Below, piece after piece: positions 39,308 to 54,300 of a stretch of 64,000 bases of DNA. The DNA comes from Procambarus clarkii (taxonomy: Eukaryota > Arthropoda > Malacostraca > Decapoda > Cambaridae), in NCBI RefSeq assembly GCF_040958095.1, contig NC_091195.1, forward strand, positions 27,479,586 through 27,543,585. Reading direction: 5' to 3'. Both the position numbers and the translations under genes were made by a program. A model generated the notes under the pieces. The model had not been told where the DNA came from. It saw nothing but the letters and a program-made list of their open reading frames with translations, and ran no database searches. Within the stretch, counting starts at the first letter, position 1. Each line of letters starts with the position of its first letter.

Positions 39308-42300
39308 GTAGGCTTCTTGATCAAGCAGACTGTTGCTGCTTGTAGCTTCAAGTCAGGTGCAGGTACGACACATCGACTGATATGTATGGGTGTTCTAAGA
39401 CAATGTATATGCTTTTGATATTGGTAATGGCTCAAAAAGGCCACCACTTACCGGCTATTCATGCCCGTGCCACCTTTTGGGTGGCTTAATCTTCATCAAT
39501 CATCAATCAATCAATGTATATACACATTTTTATCATCTGGTAGTTCAATTGATGTATCTATGAGGATAAAATGGAAACTATGAGCATGAAATTAGATCAC
39601 CTATGCACGTAGTTAATAAGTCAATATTGACTTTACGAATTTGCGAGAACGGGTTGGAAATTAGGTACTTTGTGGTTTTACTTTTGAGTAGGGCATAGGT
39701 TGGACAATTTTTTAATTCATCAGGGAGTTCTGAAGACTGGGTCCTTTTATTGTGCATGAAGTGTTTGCACAGTTTTAGCCTGACTCTGGGGGGATATCAA
39801 AGGTATATTTATTTCTAGTGTGGTGTTCATGGGTCTTCATGGTGTTCATTACATCTATCAAGGAAAAGTTCCAGATCAAGATTAGCATTTAGGGAGGTTT
39901 TGCACGTGAAAATGTGTGGAGTGAGAGTATGTTTAGCATGTTAATGGACTTAAACAGAGGGGCTGTGTGTTGTCTGATGACAGTTTGTTATAGCTGAGTT
40001 CTGCTGAGTGGTGATAGGCTTGAGGTAGTTTGCAGTGGTTGAACCCCATGCACAGATACCGTATGTAAGATAGGGATAGATTAGCGCGTAGTATAGTGCA
40101 AGGAGAGCAGAGTGGGGAACACAATATCTGATTTTAGAAAGTATACCAACCATTTTGGAGACTTTCTTAGTAATGTATTGTATGTGGGTGCTGAAGTTGA
40201 GTCTCTTGTCTAAGTATAGACCAAGGAACTTCCCATCATTTTTATTTCTGATTTTAACCAATGGTTAACCTTTACTGAGTTAACTTACTTAATTCTCCTG
40301 ATAGACTTCAGGCGCCGTGTACCTAACCTCGTGTAGGCTTCATGATTGTGGGGATTTTTTTTTTTGCAGGGATATTCCTGCGCGGGCCCTAAGCCTCTGG
40401 CTGGCCCACTGGGCGGGCCCTAAGCCTCTGCCTGGCCCACTAAGTGTTGCTTGTTTCTGTTTTACTTGGGCGGAGTATGAGTATTTATGACTCGTATGGT
40501 CGCTTCAGTAAGATTTTGCCATATGTGTTTAACAACTTCTGCTCTGTTGAATCTAAGTTGAAATCTTAATGGGTTTGTAACTGTGCACTGTGTTAGATAA
40601 TGTTCCAGTGGTCTGTTGTGGCTGTAACTGTGCACTGTGTTAGATAATGTTACAGTGGTCTGTCGGGCATTTCTCCACAGTGTTGACATTTCCTCTCATC
40701 TTCCGGAACCTGTAAGCCTATTTCCGATGCACATGGGTATCCAAGCCTGATGCGATGTAAGTGTACTTCTGTTGCTCTACTGCTCCCTTTCATCAAACTA
40801 AGTGGTTCGTAGTTGGTTGAATTCTTGTACCAACCCGCAGATCCTGATGTTGCAACTGCTGTGTTGTGATCACTGTACATCTTTTGCATTGCTCTGTTTC
40901 TAATTACTTTCTTAATCTGTGATAGACTCTGTAGTATGTAAATGTCTACATTTCTTCTCTTAGTTGCAAGTTTTGCAGCTTCGTCTGCAATGTCATTTCC
41001 TACTATTCCCACATGACTTGGCACCCAGTTGATAAGTAAGTGTGGGGATTAGCATACAGGAGTTCATGCTGTTTAGCAAGTATTGAACTTGGGGGCTATT
41101 TTGTTGACAGAGGTAACTTTTATCATTTTTATAAATTTTGCAAGTATTTACCTACTTAAAATTTTCTTAGATTAAGGACCTGCCCGAAACGCTGCGCGTA
41201 CTAGTGGCTTTACAAGATTGTAATTACTATGCTATGTATCCTCACAATCCCAATGTACCTTCTTGTATATAAATAAATAAATAAATAAATAGGTCAATGT
41301 TGAAGTCGCTTCCTAGGTTGATGTGATTTTTGTTGAGTTTGTTGTTTATAATTAGGTTCCTTATATTATCAGAAAATGTAGTTGTATTAGTAGTGGCAAG
41401 TCTATAAATAGCTCCAGTAGTTATCTTTGTACTCACTGAATTTGTGCGCCCCTTGAGGGACTTGAAGTAGAGCGGGGGTAGAAATAGCCTAAGCTACTCT
41501 ATCCCTTTGAGATGTATTTATTGCTTATCTCAATAAACATACTTGAACTTGAATCCAGTAGTTATTGACTATTTAAGGGATTTGACCGAGAATTGAACAA
41601 AGGTATATTCACAGCAGTCGTCTCTGTTGCTATTAACACGTGTGGAAGTGAAGATATCTTGATAATATATATACTACCTACGTGTTTTGTCAGGCCTGCA
41701 GCTGTGAATGGCTTTATATCCGGCTAAATTGTATAATTGGGTATGGTCTTTACATAGCCATGTTTCTGTTAAAATAATAAAAGGTGGTATAGAGCCTAGT
41801 GCTTCAAGTAGCGTATTGATGCCATCAAAATGTTTACCAAGTGGTTGATTACTGACAAGTTAGTGTTATTTTGGAGTTGTTTATGCCAGGTTTGCTGTGT
41901 AGTAACTGCAGGAGTGGTGATCAATGTGCTGGTTATTGTAGATATGTGATAGCAAAATTAATTAATTCAGGGTTAATGGTAGTTTGCATAGAGTAAGAAT
42001 GAAGGAGACTTTAAGAATACAAGAATATAACAATTCTTGCATATATCTAAAAAAAAAAGATATTCTATTATAATATTTGGGAGGTGTGTGACAATACATT
42101 ACAATTAAAATAAAAATTCAAATTAAAAACTGAAAATGAAATACAAAAAAGGAAGCATATATGATTAGTAATAAACTTAGCAAAATTAACAAAAATTAAA
42201 CAATAATAAAATAATAGAAATAATTTCAGTAGAATTTCCGGCTCGACTGCCAGGGAGAGTAGAGTTGTTAATGTAACATTTACACATCAATAGTTACTTT

Positions 42301-45300
42301 TATTATGCACCCCATACCCATCTTGTGGGCATTAGTTGAAAGGGTTACAGAGGCACATAATGGGCTCAGGGACTGAACCCCACGACAATAATGACACCAA
42401 ATATGTATATTAGATTTACAGATGGCGTGAGGCTAGTGGTGGCGGCGGAGGAATGGGCACCCCACCTCACTATATATCATGGCCCCCATGGACCCCTAAT
42501 GAAGGAGGGTCCCCAGGACGGCCTTCACATGGAGGGCCCCCACGACGCCCTTCACATGGAGGGCCCCCAGAACGCCCTTCACATGGAGGGCCCCCAGGAC
42601 GCCCTTCAGATGGGGGGCCCCATGGCCAGTCTTCTGGAAATCCTCGCCCACTCCATCAACTTCACGTGAGAAATGTGTCATTACACATCATAAAAGTAAC
42701 TATTTATGACCTTAGTATGGCTATTTGCCTTTAATATTCATCAAAAAGCTTTAAATCTGCGTACCTGACTAATGACTCGCCAAGAGTGCTCAAGGTAGTT
42801 TGCTCTCCTGACCACCTGTCAACACCTGACAGCTTAAGAACACCCCAATAAGGGCAGGGAATTAAGCCAAATGACCTTAATATGCTCGTTACAGACCTGA
42901 CAGTTCTCTATAACTCACTCTCAGACCACCAAGCCTAACATGTCACTAATGACAAACGTAGCTGCTATACATAACTGCTATATACATATACATTCCACGC
43001 CGTATTATACATATAACTCAGAAACTGTCACATGATACAATGTGTAATTCACACCTGACACCTTAATAATTGACCAATAATTTTAAAATATTCATGATAC
43101 ATAATCCGTTATAATTTAGGTGCCGTAGTGTCTATGACAATGATACTTATATTTTTACTTTTGACAGCTTTATTGATTAAGAACATAAGAACATAAGAAC
43201 AAAGGTAACTGCAGAAGGCCTATTGGCCCATACGAGGCAGCTCCTATTCTATAACCACCCAATCCCACTCATATACTTGTCCAACCCGTGCTTGAAACAA
43301 TCGAGGGACCCCACCTCCACAATGTTACGCGGCAATTGGTTCCACAAATCAACAACCCTGTTACTGAACCAGTATTTACCCAAGTCTTTCCTAAATCTAA
43401 ACTTATCCAATTTATATCCATTGTTTCGTGTTCTGTCCTGTGTTGATACTTTTAATACCCTATTAATATCCCCCCGGTTATGTCCATTCATCCACTTGTA
43501 AACCTCTATCATGTCACCCCTAACTCTTCGCCTTTCCAGTGAATGCAACTTAAGCTTTGTTAATCTTTCTTCATATGAAAGATTTCTAATTTGGGGAATT
43601 AACTTAGTCATCCTACGCTGGACACGTTCAAGTGAATTTATATCCATTCTATAATATGGCGACCAAAACTGAACTGCATAATCTAAATGGGGCCTAACTA
43701 GAGCAAGATATAGCTTGAGAACCACACCAGGTGTCTTGTTACTAACGCTGCGATTAATAAATCCAAGTGTCCGATTTGCCTTATTACGAACATTTATGCA
43801 TTGATCCTTTTGTTTTAAATTCTTACTAATCATAACTCCCAGATCCCTTTCGCAATCCGACTTCGCAATCACAACACCATCTAGCTCGTATCTTGTAACT
43901 CTATCATCATTACCTAACCTCAGAACTTTACATTTATCAGCATTAAACTGCATCTGCCAATCCTTTGACCATTTCAAAACCCTATCTAGATCAACTTGAA
44001 GTGATAGTGAGTCCTCCTCCGAATTAATTTCCCTACCGATTTTCGTATCATCGGCAAATTTGCAAATGTTGCTACTCAAACCTGAATCTAAATCATTTAT
44101 ATATATTATAAACAACAGAGGTCCCAGGACAGAGCCCTGAGGCACTCCACTTACAACATTTTCCCATTCTGACTTGATTCCATTTATACTAACTCTCTGT
44201 TTCCTTTGGTATAGCCATGCCCTAATCCAGCTTAATATAGCACCCCCAATACCATGAGACTCTATTTTTTTAATCAGTCTTTCATGTGGCACTGTATCAA
44301 AAGCTTTGCTAAAGTCAAGGTATACAACATCGCAATCCTTACCACTATCAACTGCCTCAACAATGCTAGAATAAAAAGATAACAAATTTGTTAAACATGA
44401 ACGGCCATTTATAAAACCATGTTGCGACTCAATTATTAATTTATGTTTTTCAAGATGAAGACGAATTTTATTTGCTATTATAGATTCGAGTAACTTTCCC
44501 ACAATAGACGTTAGGCTAATTGGTCGATAGTTAGACGTAATTAAGTTAATTAATTAAGATAGTTAGACGTAATTAATTATTAAGTAACTGAGGAATCTGA
44601 AACGCAATTAGACAATGTCTGGCAGCTGCTATTGGTCCATAGGACGCAGCTCCTATTGGTCCCCCATACGAGGCAGCTCCTATTGGTCCATACGAGGCAG
44701 CTCCTATTGGTCCCCCTACGAGGCAGCTGCTATTGGTCCATACGAGGCAGCTCCTATTGGTCCCCTACGAGGCAGCTCCTATTGGTCCCCCATACGAGGC
44801 AGCTCCTATTGGTCCATACGAGGCAGCTCCTATTGGTCCCCCATACGAGGCAGCTCCTATTGGTCCATACGAGGCAGCTCCTATTGGTCCCCCATACGAG
44901 ACAGCTCCTATTGGTCCCCCTACGAGGCAGCTCCTATTGGTCCCCCATACGAGGCAGCTCCTATTGGTTCACACGAGTCAGCGCCTATTGGCCGATAGGA
45001 TGGGTATGGGGTGCATAATAAAAGAACTAAAGCCCCCAAAACAACAACATGGAGGTCTAAAGACTGAGTTTCAAAGCAACATTCACAACGTGAGTGGGTG
45101 TAAGAAGTAAATGCACTAACGATGCACTTATTAATATGATTAACTTGCTACATGCAGCTCTTGAAAAAATGAGTTCCCTGTTGGGTTATTTGTGGACCTG
45201 CGTAAGGCTTTTGACACTGTCAACCATCAAAACCTTCTTCTTAAATTACATCATTATGGAGTCAGAGGACACTCCCTGCAATACCTTCAGTCTTACCTTA

Positions 45301-48300
45301 CTGACAGGCTCCAGTATGTTTCTGTGAATAATTCCATATCTCCTACACAACCCATAAACATTTGTGTTCCTCAAGGCAGCATACTTGGCCCTCTCCTCTT
45401 TCTCATCTACATTAATGACCTTCCACATGCCTCCCAACACCTCAAACCAATTCTATTTGCTGACGACACAACCTTCATTTACTCCAGTCCTGACCCCCTT
45501 GCTCTAAATGTCACAGTGAATACTGAACTAAATAAAGTTCATCTTTGGCTAACTGCCAACAAACTCACCCTTAACATTGACAAAACTTTCTGTATTTTGT
45601 TTGGCAATAAATTCTCAAATCAAATAAATCTCAGAATAAATAATACCCAAATTTGTAACAAATTAGATGGCAAATTCCTTGGCGTTCTCATTGACCAGAA
45701 GCTGAATTTCCAGGGACACATTCTAAATATATAAAAAAAAAGTTTCAAAAACTGTTGTCATTCTTTCTAAGATCAGATATTATGTACCTCGCCCTGCCCT
45801 GGTGACGCTCTATTACTCTCTCATCTATCCTTATCTCAACTATGGTATTTGTGCTTGGGGTTCTACTACCCAAAATCACTTACGTCCTCTAATTACTCAA
45901 CACAAAGCTGCTATTAGGACAATATCCAACTCTGGCCCCAGACATCACTCGGTACCCTTACTCAAATCTCTGAATATGTTAGATATTAAGTCACTGTTCA
46001 TCCTCTCTTGTGTACTCTATATATTTAAAACTCTGAACTGTAATGCCAATCCTGACCTTAAAAGTTTCCTAGAAGGTTGTAACAGAACCCATGAGCACCA
46101 CACCAGAAACAAATACCTATTTGATATTCCAAGAGTGCGACTTAATCAAACTAGAAATGCTCTACAAATCAAGGGACCCAGAAAGTGGAATGACCTTCCC
46201 AACCATGTTAAAGACTGTACCTCTCTTAACCAGTTTAAGTTAAAAACTAAACACTACCTAATTAACTCCCTGTAACCCACCTCACCCCTAATGTCAACCA
46301 ATGTCTTGGTATTTTAAACAATGCTGTCTGTTGACCAAATTATATATTGGGTATTTTTCTGCCATGTTCCCCCCTTTTTTTTATTTTAGATTTTCTCAAC
46401 ACAATTTATACTTTAATCTCAATTAGTATTAAGTTTTAGTCTTAGTGTTTTTCCTGCCCGAAACGCTTAGCGTAATAGCGGCTTTAGGCATTGTATGTAC
46501 TAACTCTATAAATCTATCAATGTTTCTATCTCACCTTGTATGTATGTACTTTACCTGAATAAACATTTGCAGGTGATGAGTCACAATAACGTGGCTGAAG
46601 TATGTTGACCAGACCACACACGAAGGTTAAGGGACGACCACGTTTCGGTCCGTCCTGGACCATTCTCAAGTCGATTGTGAGAATGGTCCAGGACGGACCG
46701 AAACGTCGTCGTCCCTTCACCTTCTAGTGTGTGGTCTGGTCTGAATAAACATTTGAGTTGAAGTGACGTTCTTCAGGTACTCCGTGAGTCGTCCAGCGGA
46801 CGGGTCGTGGGGACTGCTACACGACAACGGCTCCTGGTCTGGCATGGTCGGGATGGTCGCCAGGAAGGTCGGTTAATTGATTGATAAAGATTAAGCCACC
46901 CAAAAGGTGGCACGGGCATGAATAGCCCGTAAGTGGTGGCCCTTTTGAGCCATTACCAGTATCAATAGACGATACTGGAGATCTGTGGAGGTGCGACTGC
47001 ACCCTGCGTGACGGGAGATGTCTCCCGTGGGGAAAGGTCGGTGCTCCGGCCAGATTCACGAAGCAGTTACGCAAGTACTTACGAACGTGTACATCTTTCC
47101 TCAATCTTTGACGGCTTTGGTTACATTAAACAATTTACAAGCATGAAACCTTGCCAGTCAACTGTTGTTATTGTTATAAACAGCCTCCTGGTGCTTCGGA
47201 GCTCATTAATTGTTTAAAAATTGTAAACAAAACCTCCAAAGATTGAAAAAAGATGTATTGGGGCCAGATTCTCGAAAGCACTTACGAACCTGTCCATCTT
47301 TTCTCAATGTTTGGCGGCTTTGTTTACAATTATTAAACAGTTAATGAGCTCCGAAGCACCAGGAGGCTGTTTATAACAATAACAACAGTTGATTGGCAAG
47401 TTTTCATGCTTATATACTGTTTAATGTAACCAAAGCCGTCACAGATTGAGGAAAGATGTACACGTTCGTAAGTGCTTTCGTGAATCTGGCCCCAGGTTCG
47501 TACGTGCTGGCATAATTGCTTCGTGAATCTGGCCCCCGGTCTCTCCATTACATAGTGATAACCAGAGCGACGGTCTTGCGTCATGCAGGACGGTGTTCAA
47601 TCCCCGATCATCCATGATTGGTTGGGCACCATTCCTTTCCCCTCGTCCTATCCCAAATCCTTATCCTAATCCCCATCCCAGGATAATCCCCTGTTGAGGA
47701 GGGGATAATGATCGCCTCCTCCACGGACACAAGCTTAGACGATTGATTGATAAAGATTAAGCCACCCAAGAGGTGGCACGGGCATGAATAACCCGTGATG
47801 AGGAAGAGACTGACCTGTGGGGGCTTATACCTTGAGGGCGGCCACTACATGTTACCTACACACCGATTGATTGATTGATGGAGATTAAGCCACCCAAAAG
47901 GTGGCACGGGCATGAATAGCCCGTAAGTGGTGGCCCTTTTGAGCCATTACCAGTATCAAGAGCTGATACTGGAGATCTGTGGAGGTGCGACTGCACCCTG
48001 CGTGACGGGAGATGTCTCCCGAGCTTAGAGTCAGCTTGTGGGCAGACATGTAGTGTGCTCCACAGACCACTTCCAACCCCCATCATGGTTGGCAGCTTAT
48101 AGTACCTCGGCACTAAGCTGTTTAAGAACTTCCAAGCTTTACTAGGTCATTCACGATGCAGTAATACTAAGCTTGGGTCCGGGAACATCCTAAGTCCTCA
48201 ACTGTTTAGTAAATACAGATTAAGCTGCACGAAATACTTTATGAACAGTGGGCAAGTAACCCGTCCGTCACCGCTCCTGTGCCAGGTAAGTCCACTACGG

Positions 48301-51300
48301 GCTCACCATAGCCCGTGCTACTTGCCCCGCTCCTGTACCAGGTAAGTCCACTACGGGCTCACTATAGCCCGTGCTACTTGCCCCGCTCCTGTGCCAGGTA
48401 AGTCCACTACGGGCTCACCATAGCCCGTGCTACTTGCCCCACCCCTGTACCAGGTAAGTCCACTACGGGCTCACTATAGCCCGTGCTACTTGCCCCGCTC
48501 CTGTGCCAGGTAAGTCCACTACGGGCTCACTATAGCCCGTGCTACTTGCCCCGCTCCTGTGCCAGGTAAGTCCACTACGGGCTCACCATAGCCCGTGCTA
48601 CTTGCCCCGCTCCTGTGCCAGGTAAGTCCACTACGGGCTCACCATAGCCCGTGCTACTTGCCCCGCTCCTGTGCCAGGTAAGTCCACTACGGGCTCACTT
48701 TAGCCCGTGCTACTTGCCCCGCTCCTGTACCAGGTAAGTCCACTACGGGCTCACTATAGCCCGTGCTACTTGCCCCGCTCCTGTGCCAGGTAAGTCCACT
48801 ACGGGCTCACTATAGCCCGTGCTACTTGCCCTGCTCCTGTGCCAGGTAAGTCCACTACGGGCTCACCATAGCCCGTGCTACTTGCCCCGCTCCTGTGCCA
48901 GGTAAGTCCACTACGGGCTCACTATAGCCCGTGCTACTTGCCCCGCTCCTGTACCAGGTAAGTCCACTACGGGCTCACTATAGCCCGTGCTACTTGCCCC
49001 GCTTCTGTGCCAGGTAAGTCCACTACGGGCTCACTATAGCCCGTGCTACTTGTAACTTGATTCGAGTAGCTGAATCTATAACAACATCAACCCGTCCTAG
49101 TAGAACGTATCATTTTGACGTATAGTCTACCTAAAGCCCAAAACTGTCGTACTAGAAAATGGAAGTGGCTGGCAAAATTAACATATTGTCATGCGCCTGA
49201 CAGCTGGGGTGGACAGCGCTTCGGAGTCGTAGTCCTGAGGTTCCGGGTTCGATCCCCGGTGGAGGCGGAAACAAATGGGCAAAATGTTTGTTTCACCCTG
49301 ATGCCCACTGTTACCAAGCAGTCAATAGGTACCTGGGAGTTAGACAGCTGTCACGGGCTGCTTCCTTGGGGTGGAGGCCTGGTCGAGGACTGGGCCGCGG
49401 GGACACTAAAGCCCAGAAATCATCTCAAGATAACCTCCCATTTTCTGTTTTGAGTCATCTGGTAGGTTAGGATAAGGGCATTTTAGTAGGACAGTTTCTT
49501 GACGTTGGGGCACCTTAGGAGGACGGGCTGGTTCATAATACATGGACCCCGCACGACTCCAGAGGAACCTCCTATTTATAGCCATCTACACTTATCTATA
49601 TCTATCTCTGTTCAAGGTTGGAGACCAGACGCTTGTGGATAGCTTCACACAATTTTTACCAGTAATTGCTGAAGGGTATGTGCTCAACATGGGCAGGTCT
49701 CAACACAACCCATTGATGTACTTTCATATATTTCCGAGCTCCTTTATCAGAAACAGTTGGGCATGTTACCTCTCTCCTAGTGACCCTGCGTTGAATCCTG
49801 GGAAGGGGTAGCAGTCGTCGTGAACACAAGCCTATATATATATATATATATATACACAGGGCCCCTGTCCCCAACAAAATGCATTAAGCTATTAAATATA
49901 TGACGGCGCCTCTTATAGGTATCTCGTCTGGTCTTGGCTTCAGGAGGCAGATATGGCTCTGGGACCGTTCGCCATGACAGCGGCGCGGGCGGCCGACACG
50001 GACTTTTGCCTGCCTTTCTTCACCGACTTCTCCAGGATGCTGGCTGCTGGAGGGCGCCCCGAGGTCGACCCTTGGGGCTTCCTCCTGCCGCTGGCGCCGC
50101 AGGTCTGGGCAGCCACACTAGCAGCGCTGGTGCTGGTCGTCCTGGCTGTGATCATCTTGTCTAACATCGCTGCTAGGACACCAGGATTGGCGGCACACAT
50201 CTGCTTCACATACTACAGCGTGCTATTGCAGCAAGGTACGGCCGGCGATGAGCCACAATAACGTGGCTGAAGTATGTTGACCAGACCACACACTAGAAGG
50301 TGAAGAGACGACCACGTTTCGGTCCGTCCTGGACCATTCTCAAGTCGATGACTTCCCAAGTCTTCAAGTCTTCTCAACTTGAAGGAAATGTAGATGTTTA
50401 TCTCTCAGAATGTTTGGTAATATGTTTATTGTTTGTGATGTGTGTATATGTATGTATTAACACGATGTACTGAATGGGGTGAGAATAGTTTGAGCTACCT
50501 CATCCCTTTGTGTGTATTTTACCTCAATAAACTTATTTCAATTTCTCAACTTGAGAATGGTCCAGGACGGACCGAAACGTCGTCGTCCCTTCACCTTCTA
50601 GTGTGTGGTCTGGTCAACAAGGTACAACCCCCTGCAACACCATCAAAATCCATCCCTTTCTTTCAGAACCAAAACCTAATTTACAACTCTTGGGGTCCGC
50701 CAGCTGGCGTGTCGACCAGAAGAACGTGGGAGAGGCTGGCGGCCGGCGGGTGGATAGTAGCGGCACTAATACTATCCTGGAGCTTCTGTACCAACCTCAC
50801 CTCTATCCTGGCCGTCCGGTACATCCCCCAACCCTTCCAGACCTTCCTTGACCTCATCCGTGACCATCACGCTGCCATCGTCATAGAGAGGGGCACCGCT
50901 GAAAACCAATTTCTCATGGTAATGTCCTACTTGTTTCTTGTTTACCTAATTGTTAATGATTAAATAGCTGGCCCGAAGTTGTACAGGGTTGTTGGTCAGC
51001 ATTTATGACTCGTACATTTAAGGCAGAACTTATAGTTATGATGGTTCTGTATATATGGGCGTGTCTCAAGTACCGGGAAGGTTCTCCAGTACCGGGAAGG
51101 TTCTCCAGTACCGGGAAGGTTCTCCAGTACCGGGAAGGTGCTCAAGTACCGGGAAGGTGCTCAAGTACCGGGAAGGTTCTCCAGTACCGGGAAGGTTCTC
51201 CAGTACCGGGAAGGTGCTCCAGTACCGGGAAGGTTCTCATGGTACCGGGAAGGTTCTCCAGTACCGGGAAGGTTCTCATGGTACCGGGAAGGTTCTCATG

Positions 51301-54300
51301 GTACCGGGAAGGTTCTCATGGTACCGGGAAGGTTCTCATGGTACCGAGAAGGTTCTCATGGTACCGGGAAGGTTCTCAAGTACCGGGAAGGTTCTCATGG
51401 TACCGGGAAGGTGCTCCAGTACCGGGAAGGTTCTCATGGTACCGGGAAGGTGCTCCAGTACCGGGAAGGTTCCCATGGTACCGGGAAGGTTCTCATGGTA
51501 CCGGGAAGGTGCTCCAGTACCGGGAAGGTTCTCATGGTACCGGGAAGGTGCTCCAGTACCGGGAAGGTTCTCCAGTACCGGGAAGGTGCTCCAGTACCGG
51601 GAAGGTTCTCATGGTACCGGGAAGGTGCTCCAGTACCTGGAAGGTTCTCAAGTACCGGGAAGGTGCTCAAGTACCGGGAAGGTGCTCAAGTACCGGGAAG
51701 GTTCTCCAGTACCGGGAAGGTGCTCCAGTACCGGGAAGGTTCTCCAGTACCGGGAAGGTTCTCCAGTACCGGGAAGGTGCTCCAGTACCGGGAAGGTTCT
51801 CATGGTACCGGGAAGGTTCTCCAGTACCGGGAAGGTTCTCATGGTACCGGGAAGGTTCTCCAGTACCGGGAAGGTTCTCATGGTACCGGGAAGGTTCTCA
51901 TGGTACCGGGAAGGTTCTCAAGTACCGGGAAGGTTCTCATGGTACCGAGAAGGTTCTCATGGTACCAGGAAGGTTCTCAAGTACCAGGAAGGTTCTCATG
52001 GTACCGGGAAGGTGCTCCAGTACCGGGAAGGTTCTCATGGTACCGGGAAGGTGCTCCAGTACCGGGAAGGTTCTCATGGTACCGGGAAGGTGCTCCAGTA
52101 CCGGGAAGGTTCTCCAGTACCGGGAAGGTGCTCCAGTACCGGGAAGGTGCTCCAGTACCGGGAAGGTGCTCCAGTACCGGGAAGGTGCTCCAGTACCTGG
52201 AAGGTTCTCAAGTACCGGGAAGGTTCTCATGGTACCGGGAAGGTGCTCCAGTACCGGGAAGGTTCTCATGGTACCGGGAAGGTGCTCCAGTACCGGGAAG
52301 GTTCTCATGGTACCGGGAAGGTTCTCATGGTACCGGGAAGGTTCTCATGGTACCGGGAAGGTTCTCAAGTACCAGGAAGGTTCTCATGGTACCGGGAAAG
52401 TTCTCATGGTACCGGGAAGGTTCTCATGGTACTGGGAAGGTTCTCAAGTACCGGGAAGGTTCTCATGGTACCGGGAAGGTGCTCCAGTACCTGGAAGGTG
52501 CTCCAGTACCGGGAAGGTTCTCATGGTACCGGGAAGGTTCTCCAGTACCTGGAAGGTTCTCAAGTACCGGGAAGGTTCTCATGGTACCGGGAAGGTGCTC
52601 CAGTACCGGGAAGGTGCTCCAGTACCGGGAAGGTTCTCAAGGTACCGGGAAGGTTCTCAAGGTACCGGGAAGGTTCTCATGGTACCGGGAAGGTTCTCCA
52701 GTACCGGGAAGGTTCTCATGGTACCGGGAAGGTTCTCATGGTACCGGGAAGGTGCTCCAGTACCGGGAAGGTTCTCATGGTACCGGGAAGGTTCTCATGG
52801 TACTGGGAAGGTTCTCATGGTACTGGGAAGGTTCTCAAGTACCGGGAAGGTTCTCATGGTACCGGGAAGGTGCTCCAGTACCTGGAAGGTTCTCAAGTAC
52901 CGGGAAGGTTCTCATGGTACCGGGAAGGTTCTCAAGTACCGGGAAAGTTCTCATGGTACCGGGAAGGTGCTCCAGTACCTGGAAGGTTCTCAAGTACCGG
53001 GAAGGTTCTCATGGTACCGGGAAGGTTCTCAAGTACCGGGAAGGTTCTCATGGTACCGGGAAGGTTCTCATGGTACCGGGAAGGTGCTCCAGTACCGGGA
53101 AGGTTCTCATGGTACCGGGAAGGTGCTCCAGTACCGGGAAGGTTCCCATGGTACCGGGAAGGTTCTCATGGTACCGGGAAGGTGCTCCAGTACCGGGAAG
53201 GTTCTCATGGTACCGGGAAGGTGCTCCAGTACCGGGAAGGTTCTCCAGTACCGGGAAGGTGCTCCAGTACCGGGAAGGTTCTCATGGTACCGGGAAGGTG
53301 CTCCAGTACCTGGAAGGTTCTCAAGTACCGGGAAGGTGCTCAAGTACCGGGAAGGTGCTCAAGTACCGGGAAGGTTCTCCAGTACCGGGAAGGTGCTCCA
53401 GTACCGGGAAGGTTCTCCAGTACCGGGAAGGTTCTCCAGTACCGGGAAGGTGCTCCAGTACCGGGAAGGTTCTCATGGTACCGGGAAGGTTCTCCAGTAC
53501 CGGGAAGGTTCTCATGGTACCGGGAAGGTTCTCCAGTACCGGGAAGGTTCTCATGGTACCGGGAAGGTTCTCATGGTACCGGGAAGGTTCTCAAGTACCG
53601 GGAAGGTTCTCATGGTACCGAGAAGGTTCTCATGGTACCAGGAAGGTTCTCAAGTACCAGGAAGGTTCTCATGGTACCGGGAAGGTGCTCCAGTACCGGG
53701 AAGGTTCTCATGGTACCGGGAAGGTGCTCCAGTACCGGGAAGGTTCTCATGGTACCGGGAAGGTGCTCCAGTACCGGGAAGGTTCTCCAGTACCGGGAAG
53801 GTGCTCCAGTACCGGGAAGGTGCTCCAGTACCGGGAAGGTGCTCCAGTACCTGGAAGGTTCTCAAGTACCGGGAAGGTTCTCATGGTACCGGGAAGGTGC
53901 TCCAGTACCGGGAAGGTTCTCATGGTACCGGGAAGGTGCTCCAGTACCGGGAAGGTTCTCATGGTACCGGGAAGGTTCTCATGGTACCGGGAAGGTTCTC
54001 ATGGTACCGGGAAGGTTCTCAAGTACCAGGAAGGTTCTCATGGTACCGGGAAAGTTCTCATGGTACCGGGAAGGTTCTCATGGTACTGGGAAGGTTCTCA
54101 AGTACCGGGAAGGTTCTCATGGTACCGGGAAGGTGCTCCAGTACCTGGAAGGTGCTCCAGTACCGGGAAGGTTCTCATGGTACCGGGAAGGTTCTCCAGT
54201 ACCTGGAAGGTTCTCAAGTACCGGGAAGGTTCTCATGGTACCGGGAAGGTGCTCCAGTACCGGGAAGGTGCTCCAGTACCGGGAAGGTTCTCAAGGTACC

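Larger units (their letters stand above)
39308..42413. other. IR intron 1: LINE fragments
   Basis: 39420-39517 is the reverse complement of the repeat at 46870 (with ATCAATCAATC end). 39540-41900 holds pieces of several LINEs, listed separately. 41900-42413 is AT-rich with no gene. Confidence 0.7.

Noticed and set aside
50667..50703. Alternative IR exon 5 start at TTTCAG/AACC (50666)
   Set aside because: Good acceptor consensus but the wrong phase after exon 4 (phase 1). The CCGCCAG/CT site restores both frame and the expected spacing.
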